Shown here: positions 1-8,852 of the stretch, piece by piece | How the letters are laid out: every line of letters begins with the position of its first letter | How positions within the stretch are numbered: the stretch's first letter is position 1 | Source: CAWACP01 sp963832965 | GTDB taxonomy: Bacteria > Acidobacteriota > Terriglobia > Bryobacterales > Bryobacteraceae | Reading direction: 5' to 3' | Assembly (NCBI GenBank): GCA_963832965.1 | Contig: CAWHVW010000003.1 | Location: forward strand, 1,674,001 to 1,738,000 | Length of the DNA: 64,000 bases | Position numbers and translations under genes: made by a program | The notes under the pieces: generated by a model | Told to the model about the DNA's origin: nothing | Database searches by the model: none | What the model saw: the letters and a program-made list of their open reading frames with translations, nothing else

Positions 1-124
1 GGGCAACGCTGAGTTCCGCAAACCCCAGCCGCTACCGTTTTCTTGGTGGTAATTGGGGCCTCCCCTTCATCGGGTCGGACGCGAATCTGGTTCTCCGGCC
101 ACCCTTGCCGTTGGTGCAGGCATG

Positions 125-173
125 TTGATCTTCTTTGTCAAGTCGAGCATACTAATGGTCTAATTAGACCATT
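125..173 (+). promoter_or_regulatory. Promoter with perfect 20-bp operator palindrome
   Basis: AATGGTCTAATTAGACCATT at 154-173 is a perfect 20-bp palindrome that ends three bases before the ATG at 177. A -10-like TACTAAT (150-156) runs into it, and a -35-like TTGATC (125-130) lies 19 bp upstream. No Shine-Dalgarno sequence fits between the palindrome and the start. A protein bound here would block both the promoter and the start codon. The obvious candidate is the ribbon-helix-helix-like protein encoded just downstream. The palindrome is read directly; the promoter boxes and the binding protein are inference. Confidence 0.65.
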
Positions 174-176
174 GTT

Positions 177-386
177 ATGTCACGCAAGGCGAATGCTTCC
201 GACGGGGTATCGATCAAGATAACCGTTTCCCGGCAGTCTGCTGCGCTGCTCGTCAGAATCGCCACAAAGGGCATTTATGGGCGAAACCAGTCCGAGGTGG
301 CAGGTCGCTTCGTGGACAAGGCTCTTGAAGCGTTCGTTGAGACTCCCCGGTTCAGTCTCATGTCCAACGAGCCTTCAGAGAGCTGA
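177..386 (+). CDS. Small ribbon-helix-helix-like regulator
   Basis: This 69-residue protein has the look of a ribbon-helix-helix DNA-binding protein: a short basic beta strand (VSIKITVSRQSAA) followed by two helices with the pattern GIYGRNQSEVAGRFVDKAL. Such small proteins bind as dimers to palindromes and are common as antitoxins or repressors. It starts three bases after a perfect 20-bp palindrome, which points to autorepression. The next gene begins 31 bp downstream on the same strand and is probably co-transcribed. The family assignment rests on secondary-structure pattern only. Confidence 0.6.
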   Translation: MSRKANASDGVSIKITVSRQSAALLVRIATKGIYGRNQSEVAGRFVDKALEAFVETPRFSLMSNEPSES

Positions 387-417
387 GAAGCAAAATGCGA
401 AGACAGGGAGTTCGCCA

Positions 418-993
418 ATGCGCGACATCGACGTGAGAACCGCATTGCGGGGGCAAGTCGATTCGTACTTCTCTGGTGAACCCGGAACGATCAGGATCGA
501 TGAACTTGGTGTCCTGAACGGCAGTGCAAGGGTTGACTTGGCCGTCGTGAACGGAAGTCTACACGGGTATGAGATCAAGAGCGCGACGGACACGCTGGAC
601 CGCCTGCCTTCCCAAATACAGGCGTTCAGCTCGGTATTCGATACCGTGACGCTAGTTGTCGCTGATAGTCACTTGTCCGATGCCATTGGTATGATCCCGT
701 CATGGTGGGGCGTGTGTGTTGCGACAGAATCGCCGAATGGGATTCAACTTCGATGGCAGCGGAAACCACGAGAAAATCCGGGTGTCAATCCTGTTTGCCT
801 AGCCAGTCTGCTTTGGCGGGACGAGCTGATCCAATTGTTGCTTGAGAAAGGCATTCGCGGGATAAGAAAGAAAAACCGCGAAGAACTTCATCGGGTTGTT
901 GCCGCGGAAATCCCCATTAACGAACTCCGAGTACTTGTCAGGAAAGCTTTGCAGACCCGAGAGCAGTGGCGACCTGATGCGAAACGTATGTGA
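418..993 (+). CDS. sce7726 family protein, nuclease-like
   Basis: This 191-residue protein resembles the sce7726 family. Typical features are the opening RDIDVRTALRGQV and a D-x(n)-ExK motif (GSARVDLAVV... HGYEIKSATDTLDRLPSQI, about residues 40-65). That arrangement is the core of PD-(D/E)xK nucleases, so metal-dependent DNA or RNA cleavage is likely but unproven. The ATG at 418 is chosen because family similarity starts there; an in-frame opening upstream overlaps the previous gene in another frame. The last 56 bp overlap the 3' end of the convergent beta-family gene. Members of this family are found scattered among mobile and defence-type regions. Confidence 0.7.
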   Translation: MRDIDVRTALRGQVDSYFSGEPGTIRIDELGVLNGSARVDLAVVNGSLHGYEIKSATDTLDRLPSQIQAFSSVFDTVTLVVADSHLSDAIGMIPSWWGVCVATESPNGIQLRWQRKPRENPGVNPVCLASLLWRDELIQLLLEKGIRGIRKKNREELHRVVAAEIPINELRVLVRKALQTREQWRPDAKRM

Positions 994-2041
994 TGTGATG
1001 GTTGGTCCCGACGCTACGCCACAGCGGCATATTCCCTGTCGGAGCCGCGCCGCGAGCGCAGTCGTAGATGTAATGATCTCCCCAACTAAAGTTTTTCCCG
1101 GAATAGCCGGCGTGAGCGATCACTTCGGCGGACAGCTTCTTATATTGCGCTAACCCGCCAGATTTTGGCGTCCGCACGCCGCGCCCCCGAAATACCAACC
1201 ACTGCTCTTCGGTGGTGTAGCGGACGCTTGCTGAAGGACCAACCACCCTCTGGTCGATTTCTCTTTGTACCGGATGTTGGATGGTATAGTCCCCAAAAAT
1301 CGGCAACCTGGCTGTGCCGCCCTTCTTCAAAACTATGCCCTTCCAAAGAAGCCATTCCGCGCGAGAGAATGCCGTGATTTTATCCGGCACCAGTCCAATC
1401 AAGTTTTCTGGAAAGCTGCACCCTACGATCGCCACGCTTCGCCATTCGGTAATGCTCGGCAGGTTCGACAACACGGAGAAGACTCCGTTGCGGATGGCTG
1501 TGACATGGCTCTCCATGATAAACCCGAGGTCTAGAATTAAATCCACCTTGGCGCGTTCCGTAATCTTGACCCTCGCCAGCAGAGACTTGATGACCTGCTG
1601 CGCATCCCCGTTGAGTAGTTCGTCCACAGGAAGCCTCAGGCATACGCCGTTGGCCGAAGCTCTGGTGGCCACGGCACCCTGATGAGCTGCGTCGCGGTGC
1701 GGGGCGCTCACCGGCACTGGTCTTAACCCCTTCTCCTTACAAACATCGAACAACTTATCTACCGGGTGCTGGCCATCGCTAGTGCGGGCTTCCGGCGGGA
1801 GTAGCCCTACATCTAGGAAAAACGGCAAATGCCCCCAGGAGCGGCGCAGATAGTCGGCAACCGTTGCGAGGTGTCGGTCAATGGTGATCTTCGGGCGCTG
1901 GTTCTTGAAATCATATGGGACCGGCGGAACTTCGATGCATGGCATGATCTCCGATCGAACCTCTTCCGCAAGAAGCCGAAGGGCACCGAACTCGCCCTGT
2001 TTGCCTTTCAGGATGGGCACGTAGATGATTGGATCAGACAT
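938..2041 (-). CDS. Beta family protein (PF14350-like)
   Basis: This 367-residue protein starts SDPIIYVPILKGKQGEFGAL, the characteristic opening of the phage-T4-like 'beta protein' family, which is related to the sce7725 group. The fold looks like an alpha/beta barrel of about 360 residues, and no biochemical role is established. ATG at 2041 is preferred over an upstream in-frame start at 2176 because the family's first strand begins here. It converges on the sce7726-type gene with a 56-bp overlap at 938-993. The two families often occur together, so this is probably one functional locus despite the opposite orientation. The family call is firm; the function is unknown. Confidence 0.7.
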   Translation of the reverse strand: MSDPIIYVPILKGKQGEFGALRLLAEEVRSEIMPCIEVPPVPYDFKNQRPKITIDRHLATVADYLRRSWGHLPFFLDVGLLPPEARTSDGQHPVDKLFDVCKEKGLRPVPVSAPHRDAAHQGAVATRASANGVCLRLPVDELLNGDAQQVIKSLLARVKITERAKVDLILDLGFIMESHVTAIRNGVFSVLSNLPSITEWRSVAIVGCSFPENLIGLVPDKITAFSRAEWLLWKGIVLKKGGTARLPIFGDYTIQHPVQREIDQRVVGPSASVRYTTEEQWLVFRGRGVRTPKSGGLAQYKKLSAEVIAHAGYSGKNFSWGDHYIYDCARGAAPTGNMPLWRSVGTNHHITYVSHQVATALGSAKLS

Positions 2042-2129
2042 CGAACTCTCCTTCAATTCGCCTGAACCTTCATCGTACTGGTTATCTCGGGATATCGGTA
2101 GCATAACCGAGGCCAGGGGATAGCCTTGC

Positions 2130-2445
2130 TCAGCCGAGGGCGAGGCAGCTTGAACACGCGGTGGCGCGGCTCTCATACAACGCTTGACTCATGTTCCAGA
2201 GTCTGGCCGACACGTCGATGTCGTACGTAATCTGTTTGGTGCGCGCCTCTCGGCACTGCTTGAAGAATCTGCCGGAGACACCGTCGAGATCGGGCGAGGA
2301 CGCGACGTAGACGGGAGTTCTCGCTGCGCCTTCCGGAAATGCAAGCAAAGATGGAATGCGCTTTAACAACCACGGGACTGCTGCAAGATAGACCTCGCAT
2401 GTTGTCGCCCAGGCCAGTGAGCGTGGGTCCGGGACTAAAACAGTT
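2130..2445 (-). pseudogene. C-terminal remnant of a second SDR dehydrogenase
   Basis: The minus-strand translation contains ARTPVYVASSPDLDGVSGRF followed by a short stretch ending in ARLWNMSQAL. This matches the C-terminal end of retinol-dehydrogenase-like short-chain dehydrogenases. A fragment resembling the preceding segment (TLTGLGDNMRG) lies upstream in another frame, so at least one frameshift is present. The nucleotide-binding half and the catalytic Tyr-Lys are missing. It lies beside an intact SDR gene, and a TetR-gene fragment follows at 2487. Together they look like the remains of a duplicated SDR/TetR pair. Confidence 0.55.
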
Positions 2446-2486
2446 CGCGGTAATCGTCGATCCTGCGAGGCGCCGGGAGAGTTCGT

Positions 2487-2517
2487 AAGGCTTTATCCCC
2501 GACGAAGCACTCGACCG
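2487..2517 (+). repeat. 31-bp direct repeat, copy 1 (tetR fragment)
   Basis: These 31 bases are identical to 3692-3722 inside the TetR-family gene, where they encode GFIPDEALDR. Here they stand alone, outside any reading frame, 16 bp beyond the 3' end of the SDR gene. Similarity stops abruptly on both sides. The two copies flank the SDR gene as direct repeats, so recombination between them would delete it. Confidence 0.85.
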
Positions 2518-2533
2518 CGACCCGTCGCTACCT

Positions 2534-3565
2534 TCAGGACACCGCGCTCACGGATGCTGGGTAAGACAAGTCGACGCCAGAGACCTTGACGACGGCCTGC
2601 CACGCGGCTTCCTGGCTGGCGCGATCGTGGAGGTGTGGCTGGCGCTGCGCCTCAATTGGGCCTGAGAACTTCCCTTGAGCCGAGGCGAAGAATTGCCCTG
2701 AGACGTCGGTTCCGAACTCCGACGCCTGGAGGTACCGACGGGCCGCGGTCTCCGGCGTCTGATTCATGCCGGGAATGAGGTTCACGATTGGGATAAACAG
2801 ATACTTCAACAACGGGCCAGCGTTTCGCACCACCTTGGTGGCGGTCGCCCCACCGGGCGAGACAGCGTACACGGCCATGCCGGAGGGTAGCCGGCGCGCC
2901 AGCGCCGCGACCCACCAAGCGATAATGAGCTTCGCGTCGGCATACGCATTGTTGGGCACGTACTTCACGTTCGGCCCGTTGCGAATCAGGGCTTCCACAG
3001 CGGCGGTTCGGTCACCCTGGTGGTATTTGGCCGCGAAGGCTGGCACGTCGGTGTACTTGAACATGGGGACGCCCCCTCGGGCAGGCTCCGCACCGGCGAT
3101 AACAATCCGCGCGTTGGGGCTCAGCAGGTTGGCGCGGAGCAACCCGACAGTCAGTTGATGATGGCCGATCAGCGGGGCCTGAGAAGCCTCGACGCCCGCC
3201 GCAGTGAGCACGCGCTTCTTACCTGGGACCAACCCTGCATTGAGCAGCAGGAAATCGATCGGCTGACCCCGCTTGACCAGCTCGGCGAGGGCGGACTGAA
3301 CGCTGGACGGCGAGTCCAGATCCAGCTCCAGCGGCGTGAAGACCTGTTTCTTGGTCTCAGCCGCGAGCTGAGCGGCCGTTTCCTGGACCCGGGCCAGGCT
3401 GCGGCCGGTGACGATGACCTGGCGGTAGCCCTCGGTGGCGAGCATGCTGGCTGCCGCATAACCGAGCCCGGAGGTGGTGCCGGTGACGAGCGCGATAGAA
3501 TGTTCCATGGGCGTCTCCGTGGAGAAGGGTGAAGGTCGTGCTGTTTTTCCTTTGGACTTATCCAT
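2534..3565 (-). CDS. Short-chain dehydrogenase/reductase
   Basis: A 343-residue NAD(P)-dependent oxidoreductase of the SDR superfamily. The Rossmann motif TGTTSGLG (about residue 29), the NAG motif (LLLNAG, about 110) and the catalytic YADAK (YxxxK) are all present. The substrate is unknown; retinol/protochlorophyllide-type family members reduce varied carbonyls. Two starts are plausible: ATG at 3565 with AGGAG five bases upstream, or ATG at 3508 with GGAG six bases upstream. The longer form carries a charged 19-residue leader. The gene is divergent from the TetR-type gene, which probably controls it. Direct repeats lie on both sides. Confidence 0.85.
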   Translation of the reverse strand: MDKSKGKTARPSPFSTETPMEHSIALVTGTTSGLGYAAASMLATEGYRQVIVTGRSLARVQETAAQLAAETKKQVFTPLELDLDSPSSVQSALAELVKRGQPIDFLLLNAGLVPGKKRVLTAAGVEASQAPLIGHHQLTVGLLRANLLSPNARIVIAGAEPARGGVPMFKYTDVPAFAAKYHQGDRTAAVEALIRNGPNVKYVPNNAYADAKLIIAWWVAALARRLPSGMAVYAVSPGGATATKVVRNAGPLLKYLFIPIVNLIPGMNQTPETAARRYLQASEFGTDVSGQFFASAQGKFSGPIEAQRQPHLHDRASQEAAWQAVVKVSGVDLSYPASVSAVS

Positions 3566-3601
3566 GTTGTCTCCTGCGTTTATTTGTCTTGAAGTATTAC
3601 A

Positions 3602-3613
3602 TACGCTAGAGTA
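3602..3613. promoter_or_regulatory. Possible TetR operator in divergent promoter
   Basis: TACGCTAGAGTA is a 12-bp near-palindrome (five of six base pairs symmetrical) in the spacer between the divergent SDR and TetR-type genes. It lies where a TetR dimer would block both promoters. The match is short and the assignment tentative. Confidence 0.3.
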
Positions 3614-3651
3614 CGATAATCACAGCGACAATGCAAGGAGTTTCGTACGCG

Positions 3652-4269
3652 ATGGTAACTAATAGTTCGAAGCGCGCCCGAGGACGTCCAAAAGGCTTTA
3701 TCCCCGACGAAGCACTCGACCGTGCCGTTGAGATGTTTTGGGAGCATGGGTATGAAGGAGTTGACGTAGAGCGGATCGCACGGGCCGTGAACGTCACCAA
3801 ACCCGCGCTATACCGAGCCTTCGGAGACAAGTCCACCCTGCTGCTCAAGGCGGTCGAGCGCTATGCAATAACGTATGGAGCTCCCATAATGGCAGCTTTT
3901 CAAGCGGAGCCGGACATCCACAAGGCCGTGACCGCCTTTTGCGAGGCTACCGTCAACCTCGCTTCGGGTGAGGCTCGCGGCGGTTGCATGATGGTCGCCG
4001 CGGCGCTGGGACAGTCGGAGCGAGTAACGGAGATCCGTTCGTATCTCGCGAAGGGCCTCACCGCAGCCGCTGATATTTTCGCGAAACGTTTCGAGCAGGA
4101 GATGAAGGCGGGGCGCCTGACTCGCACACCCTCTGCCAAGGTGCGAGGCCGTGCGCTCGTTGACTTGATGAAGGGTTTGCAACTTCGCGCCAAGGCCGGT
4201 ATTGCGCGCGAGCAATTGCTGCAAGACGCCCGAAGCTATGTGCCCCTGATTCTTGGCAAGCAAATCTAA
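3652..4269 (+). CDS. TetR/AcrR family transcriptional regulator
   Basis: A 205-residue regulator with an N-terminal helix-turn-helix (residues about 12-60; RGRPKGFIPDEALDRAVEMF, then the recognition segment VDVERIARAVNVTKPALYRAF) and an all-helical C-terminal ligand/dimer domain. The YxxF signature (YRAFGDK) is typical of TetR_N. ATG at 3652 is preferred over ATG at 3631, because the codons between them contain AAGGAG (3635-3640), a good ribosome-binding site for 3652. It probably represses the divergent SDR gene and itself. Its 5' coding part contains copy 2 of the 31-bp repeat. Confidence 0.85.
   Translation: MVTNSSKRARGRPKGFIPDEALDRAVEMFWEHGYEGVDVERIARAVNVTKPALYRAFGDKSTLLLKAVERYAITYGAPIMAAFQAEPDIHKAVTAFCEATVNLASGEARGGCMMVAAALGQSERVTEIRSYLAKGLTAAADIFAKRFEQEMKAGRLTRTPSAKVRGRALVDLMKGLQLRAKAGIAREQLLQDARSYVPLILGKQI
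3692..3722 (+). repeat. 31-bp direct repeat, copy 2
   Basis: Identical over 31 bases to 2487-2517. This is the original location, within the helix-turn-helix coding part of the TetR gene. See copy 1. Confidence 0.85.
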
Positions 4270-4368
4270 CGCACTTCTCGGCGGGGATGCGTCTGGACGA
4301 GTGCCAAATCGCCAATGCACTCACATCGTGCGTTCACTGGGCGGGGTGTTTAATAGGCAATAGCAGAG

Positions 4369-5921
4369 TCAAATCGGGCTGATACTCACCAGATCCTGGT
4401 AGTACACGATGACCTGTTCTGGCTGAGGCATGTTCCAGCGAATCAGCGCCTGGGTCATCGCATCAACCTGGTCATCGTGAGCGCCGTTGGGGAACGCCGC
4501 GCATTCCTCGATGAAGTCGTTCACCCAAGGCGCGTGCTGCGGGTGAGGCAGATAGACGTTGCCGGCCTCGATCAGCGGGCTGACGGCGGCGGCGCGGCGC
4601 CACCTTGCCGCCCTGCGGGGTTCACAGGTAGCAGGCCGGGCAGTTCGCGCTGGAGCATCTGGATGACGGCTGATCCGTTGGCCTTGTCCTCGATCAGCTT
4701 CGCCACGGCGCCGGGCGTTACGCCGAGACAACTCGCGAACCGCCTTTACGGTTGCAGGGCAGTCCATGCGGGCCCGCACCTGATCGCCCAGCAAATAAGC
4801 CGACCCGAGCCGGCCCCAAACCTGGCCGACGACATAATCCGAAGTCTCCAGATCCTTGAACGCGCAATCCCAGGACTGGATCTGTTCGTCAACACGCTGG
4901 GGCAAATCGACTGCGGCGATGGACACGCTGTGTGCCGTCGGCAAGGCGGACGATGACGGGCGGAAGGTTCGCGCCGCGCGGCTGCCAGTAACGCCACCAG
5001 TGGCGCTTGAGCAGTACCACCCTCCGCCGGGCGAGGCCGTTGCTGAAGTTGTCCGGCTGTGGCGTAGCTGCCCAGACTTCGCTTGAGACGATTCTAATTC
5101 CGATGGTCCGAATCGTTCCGGCCAGAGAAGCTCGCCGTGTTCCTGCCGCGGGTCAGACGAAGCCGATCGATGTGGCTCGGCGTGGGCTCTTCGTACTCGG
5201 CCGGCAGGCACAAGTGCTCCCAGCCGCCCTGCTCCAGCAGGTGTCCGCTCAGGTCGCGCTGGTGGCACCGCTGCATGACGACAACCTTGGCCGCGGTCTT
5301 CGGATCGTTCACGCGCGTAGACATCACCACGTCGAACCAGTCGAGAGTGGCTTTGCGGACCGAGTCGGACTCCGCTTCCTGCACGTTGTGGGGGTCGTCG
5401 CAGACGATGCGGTCGCCGCCCTCGCCCGTGGCGGCGCCGCCCACCGAAGTCGCGAGCCGATAGCCGGAACGGTTGTTGTCGAAGCGGCCCTTGGTGTTCT
5501 GGTCGCTGGTGAGCGCGAAGCGGTCCCCCCAGCGAGCCTGATACCACGGCGACTCGATCAGGCGCCGGCATCTGATCGAATCGCGGATGCTGAGTTGCGC
5601 GCCGTAGCTGCTGTAGAGCCATCGGCGCTCAGGACACCGAATCCATTCCCAGGCCGGCCAGAAGACCGACACCAGCAGGCTCTTCATGTGCCGTGGCGGG
5701 ACGTTGATCAGCAGGTTTCGGATCTGGCCGCGGGTGACCGCTTCAAGGTGCTCGATGATGGCGTCGATGTGCCAGCCCGGGACGAACGGCGTGGACGGTT
5801 CGACAACGGGCCATGCCTGACGCACGAACTCGCGGAGGCTGCGGGAGGCCAGCTCGCGATCAATCTCGTCCCGCAGGGAGGGTCTTGTCAGCAATGGCGC
5901 GAAGCTGCCTGAGTTCTTCAT
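4369..5921 (-). pseudogene. terL: Phage terminase large subunit, frameshifted
   Basis: The N-terminal ATPase half reads in one frame from about 5921 to 5130. It shows the packaging-ATPase motif NVPPRHMKSLLVSVFWPAWE, a Walker B stretch DRIVCDDPHN and MQRCHQRDLSGHLLEQGGWE. The nuclease half continues in other frames (LLWPERFG near 5110; QIQSWDCAFKDLETSDYVVG near 4850; GAHDDQVDAMTQALIRW near 4460). At least three frame changes separate these blocks, so no intact TerL can be made. An intact enzyme would cut concatemeric phage DNA and drive it into the prohead. It follows the frameshifted small-subunit gene, as in a tailed-phage packaging module. No capsid, portal or tail genes follow. Confidence 0.8.
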
Positions 5922-6271
5922 CGGTGAGTTGGGACAGGTCTGGTCTTGGTTGCAATCTGGATCGGCACCACCCGCGAGCCCGCTGATGTTCGTTGTTGAC
6001 GACGTCGCGATAGCCGAGCAGGTTCTTGGCAAGGAAGATCGCGGCCGCGATGTTGCCGTTCGGCTGCCAGGCGAAACAGATGCCGGCGAACCGAGATCCG
6101 GCCCTTGGCCTTCGCGCGGTCCATGATTTCGCTGAACTTCTCGACCTTGCGCCGACGCTCGATCGTCCGGGTGCTGACGCCGAAGAAGGCGGCGACCTCC
6201 TCGTCGGTGCACTGCATCGTGCAGAGCTTTTCGAGTTCGACCAGGTCGATCTTCGCTTCAGGGCGTGCCAT
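5860..6271 (-). pseudogene. terS: Phage terminase small subunit, frameshifted
   Basis: The start MARPEAKIDLVELEKLCTMQ is followed by a helix-turn-helix-like segment (TDEEVAAFFGVSTRTIERRR), as expected for a small terminase subunit that recognises the pac/cos site. One frameshift near 6060 breaks it. After that the other frame gives NGNIAAAIFLAKNLLGYRDV and a C-terminus LSQLTDEELRQLRAIADKT ending at TGA 5860. In the repaired version the gene would overlap the start of terL, a normal phage arrangement. Confidence 0.7.
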
Positions 6272-6404
6272 CCTCACCTCCTTTTCGAGCAGACGCAACT
6301 CGGCGCTCCAGTCCGAGAGTGCCAAGAGAGCAGCCCATCGAGGTCGGGATGGCCAGCCCGGATCGGGCGTCGATGTCGGCGATCTCGCGGCGGCAACGTT
6401 CGAT

Positions 6405-7710
6405 TCATGCCGGGACTCCCAGCCGCGCTTCCTTGATCTGCTCGAATGTGCGGCCGTCGCCGTCCAGCGTGGCCTGCTGGCCGGTGAATCCCTGCCACCG
6501 CTGGACAGATCACGTCGACGTACTTCGGATCGAGCTCGATTCCGTAGCAGACGCGCTCCGTCATTTCCGCGGCGATGAGCGTGGTGCCGCTGCCGAGGAA
6601 AGGATCGTATACCGCCTCGCCGCGCTTGGTGTGATTCAGAATCGGCCGGCGCATCAGTTCGACTGGTTTCTGCGTCGGATGATCGTATTTCTCCTCCTTC
6701 GACCGCCCATGATGAACTTCGGCGAGGGGCACGTACCAGATCGTCGAGTTGTCGCCGGGCCTGCCAAACCACGGCGCGTTCTTCTTTCGCACGTACCAAC
6801 AGGGTTCGTGTTGAAACCAGTAGTGCGTGCGGGTCAGCACGGTTCTGGTCTTGTCCCAGATGATCTGCTGGTGATGCAGGAAGCCGATTCGCAGCAGCCC
6901 GGCGAGGACCTCGCGACGTGAACTTCGACGCGTGCCAGACGTAGCCCACCTGAAGATCCGGCACAAGCGCGAATGCTTCCGACCAGTCGGCGCGGCGTGT
7001 CTCCCGAGATGGTGGTTTCGGTGTGGCCCGTCGGTTCGGTGCTTCATGTAAGCTGGCCTCGGCCGGGCCGCAGCCGTTCAAGCCCGCACGGTCGCGCCAT
7101 TCGGAGTCCAGTTCGATTCCGTAGGGTGGGTCGGTCACCATCAGGCGCGGCTTCACGGTCGCCCAGCAACTGCGCCACGACATCGGGCTGCGTGCAGTCG
7201 CCGCAGATGAGCCGGTGCTTTCCCATCGCCCAGACGTCGCCGAGCCTGGCGGCGGGATGCTCGGGAACCGGCGGCGCGATGTTGGCGCGGTCGTCGGCGC
7301 CCGGGTCGGAAAGCAACTCGTCGATCTCGCGCTCGTCGAAACCGGTCAGACTCCAGATCGAAATCGAGGCCGCGCAGTTCCGCAAGCTCGGGTCCCAGGA
7401 GTTCCAGATCCCACTGCGTGTCTTCGTGGCTCCGGTTGTCCATGAGCCGGTACGCTTTGACCTGGGCCGGCGTCAGATTGTCGGCGACGTGGACCGGAAC
7501 TTCGCGGAGGCCCAGCTTCTTCGCGGCCAGCAGTCGTGTGTGGCCGCAGATGATGACGCCGTCCTTGTCGACGACGATCGGGACGCGCCAGCCAAATTCC
7601 TTGATCGACGCGGCGACCTTGTCCACCGCGCGCTCGGGAATCTTGCGGCTATTCCGAGCGTAGGGAATCGGCCTGTCAATCGGCCACGAGCACACCTTCA
7701 GATCGTTCAT
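6405..7710 (-). pseudogene. ParB-domain DNA methyltransferase, multiply frameshifted
   Basis: ATG at 7710 opens a ParB/sulfiredoxin-like domain (VDKDGVIICGHTRLLAAKKL). The reading frame then jumps near 7350 (SLTGFDEREIDELLSD), near 7160 (MVTDPPYGIEL, the DPPY catalytic motif of N4/N6 amino-methyltransferases), within 6930-7060, near 6920, and near 6505. The cofactor motif YDPFLGSGTTLIAAE lies near 6600, and the end QATLDGDGRTFEQIKEARL stops at 6405. ParB-methyltransferase fusions are common beside phage terminase genes, where they modify phage DNA. Five or more frameshifts make it non-functional as written. Confidence 0.8.
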
Positions 7711-7833
7711 CCATGCACCTGCTAGCAACTGGAATTTGGGATCTTTCGGAGGGTGCGCTTTGCGCTGGCCTGTCGAACCGGGCCCTGATTCATTTATACG
7801 CCGAACGGAAAGCCATGTCCACCTAACCAAGCA

Positions 7834-7856
7834 GTTGCTCGGAGGAATCGAGCAAC
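7834..7856. other. Perfect 8-bp stem hairpin
   Basis: GTTGCTCG (7834-7841) and CGAGCAAC (7849-7856) form a perfect stem with a 7-base loop, between the methyltransferase pseudogene and the next minus-strand gene. There is no T-tract on either side, so a standard intrinsic terminator is unlikely. It may be a structured recombination site or a mRNA end. The rest of 7711-7937 shows nothing I recognise. Confidence 0.4.
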
Positions 7857-7937
7857 GCCTAATCGAAGGGGGAACAAAAACGTAACATGCCGATCAAAAC
7901 CCGACGACGACGGCAAGAGCAATCGTTTTGAGAAACC

Positions 7938-8831
7938 TCATATATAGCCCTCCAGCTTCTTCAGGAGCGCGCGATCAGCCTTATATGGAATTGGATGAAT
8001 GGTGACGGAGTGAGCCGCCATGTACAGACCGATCTCTTTCAGATACGCCGGCGTCGACAGGTGATACAGGACGCCAGCGATTCTGGGATCGTTGATGTTC
8101 CTGTAACACCCCGTGCAGCGACTTCTGATGACGTCAACTTCTTCCTCTAGCTTTTGCCTCAGCGCCGCCTCATTACTCACCACCAGAAGCTTGTCGCCTT
8201 CGTTGAAGATCCGGGATATCGAGATGGCGACGATTCCGCAATCGCGCGGGTCGCTGGACCTCGTAAGGTCACGTTTGAGTTGCTTTCCAGCGGCACGCAA
8301 GTTGTCCTCAAGGCTTCTGTCTGAGAAGACGCGCTTGCACTGGATGAGAATGTTTCGATCCTCAAGCCTCGATACTACATCAGGCTCCCCACCGAGTCGC
8401 GGGACGAGTCCGCGCTTCGCCAATCTTCCAGCGATCACTATCTCGAACATCGCATTGCGCGCATGATTGGAGTTATGATCTTCGAACGTGAGGTCGGTCG
8501 GGCCGTCCAGTGCTCTCCTGAGAACCTCGTGCGGAATTTCGCACGCCATAGCGCGGAGGTAGGCGATGGAGTCAGTGAACTCCATTGAGTCCACGAGGGA
8601 CCACATGAGCTCTCGCCGCCTCTCGGCGTTGGCTTCGGTTTGAAATAGGTCGAGCGTGCGATTCTCAAGCGCCTCGACGAGCACCGCCAGATTCCGCTTG
8701 TGCCGCCGGATGCGGTCCAGCTTCGTGAACCCTTGGTCGCAGAGCCAGCTATCGATCTCCTCCAGCGCTTTCAACATCTCCTGATAGGTCGTTCGATCCA
8801 TACGGTCAGGTCCGTTCCTCAACGCCCCCAT
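7938..8831 (-). CDS. Unknown protein with PD-(D/E)xK-like motif
   Basis: This 297-residue protein is not from a family I can name. The N-terminal half is helical and charged, with an RRHKRNLAVLVEAL segment. The second half contains ARNAMFEIVIAGRLAKRG, then GGEPDVVSRLEDRNILIQCK. The order E...PD...(Q)CK is that of a PD-(D/E)xK nuclease core with glutamine in place of the usual Glu. Such variants occur in restriction- and repair-type nucleases. It lies 21 bp downstream of the next minus-strand gene (8853-9605) and is probably co-transcribed. No membrane segments are seen. Confidence 0.5.
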   Translation of the reverse strand: MGALRNGPDRMDRTTYQEMLKALEEIDSWLCDQGFTKLDRIRRHKRNLAVLVEALENRTLDLFQTEANAERRRELMWSLVDSMEFTDSIAYLRAMACEIPHEVLRRALDGPTDLTFEDHNSNHARNAMFEIVIAGRLAKRGLVPRLGGEPDVVSRLEDRNILIQCKRVFSDRSLEDNLRAAGKQLKRDLTRSSDPRDCGIVAISISRIFNEGDKLLVVSNEAALRQKLEEEVDVIRSRCTGCYRNINDPRIAGVLYHLSTPAYLKEIGLYMAAHSVTIHPIPYKADRALLKKLEGYI

Positions 8832-8852
8832 CCAATATTCGCTTCTTGACGA

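Noticed and set aside
2173..2533. Intact genes in 2.17-2.53 kb
   Set aside because: The only protein-like signal is an SDR C-terminal fragment split over frames; no start, Rossmann motif or catalytic residues remain, so I list it as a pseudogene.
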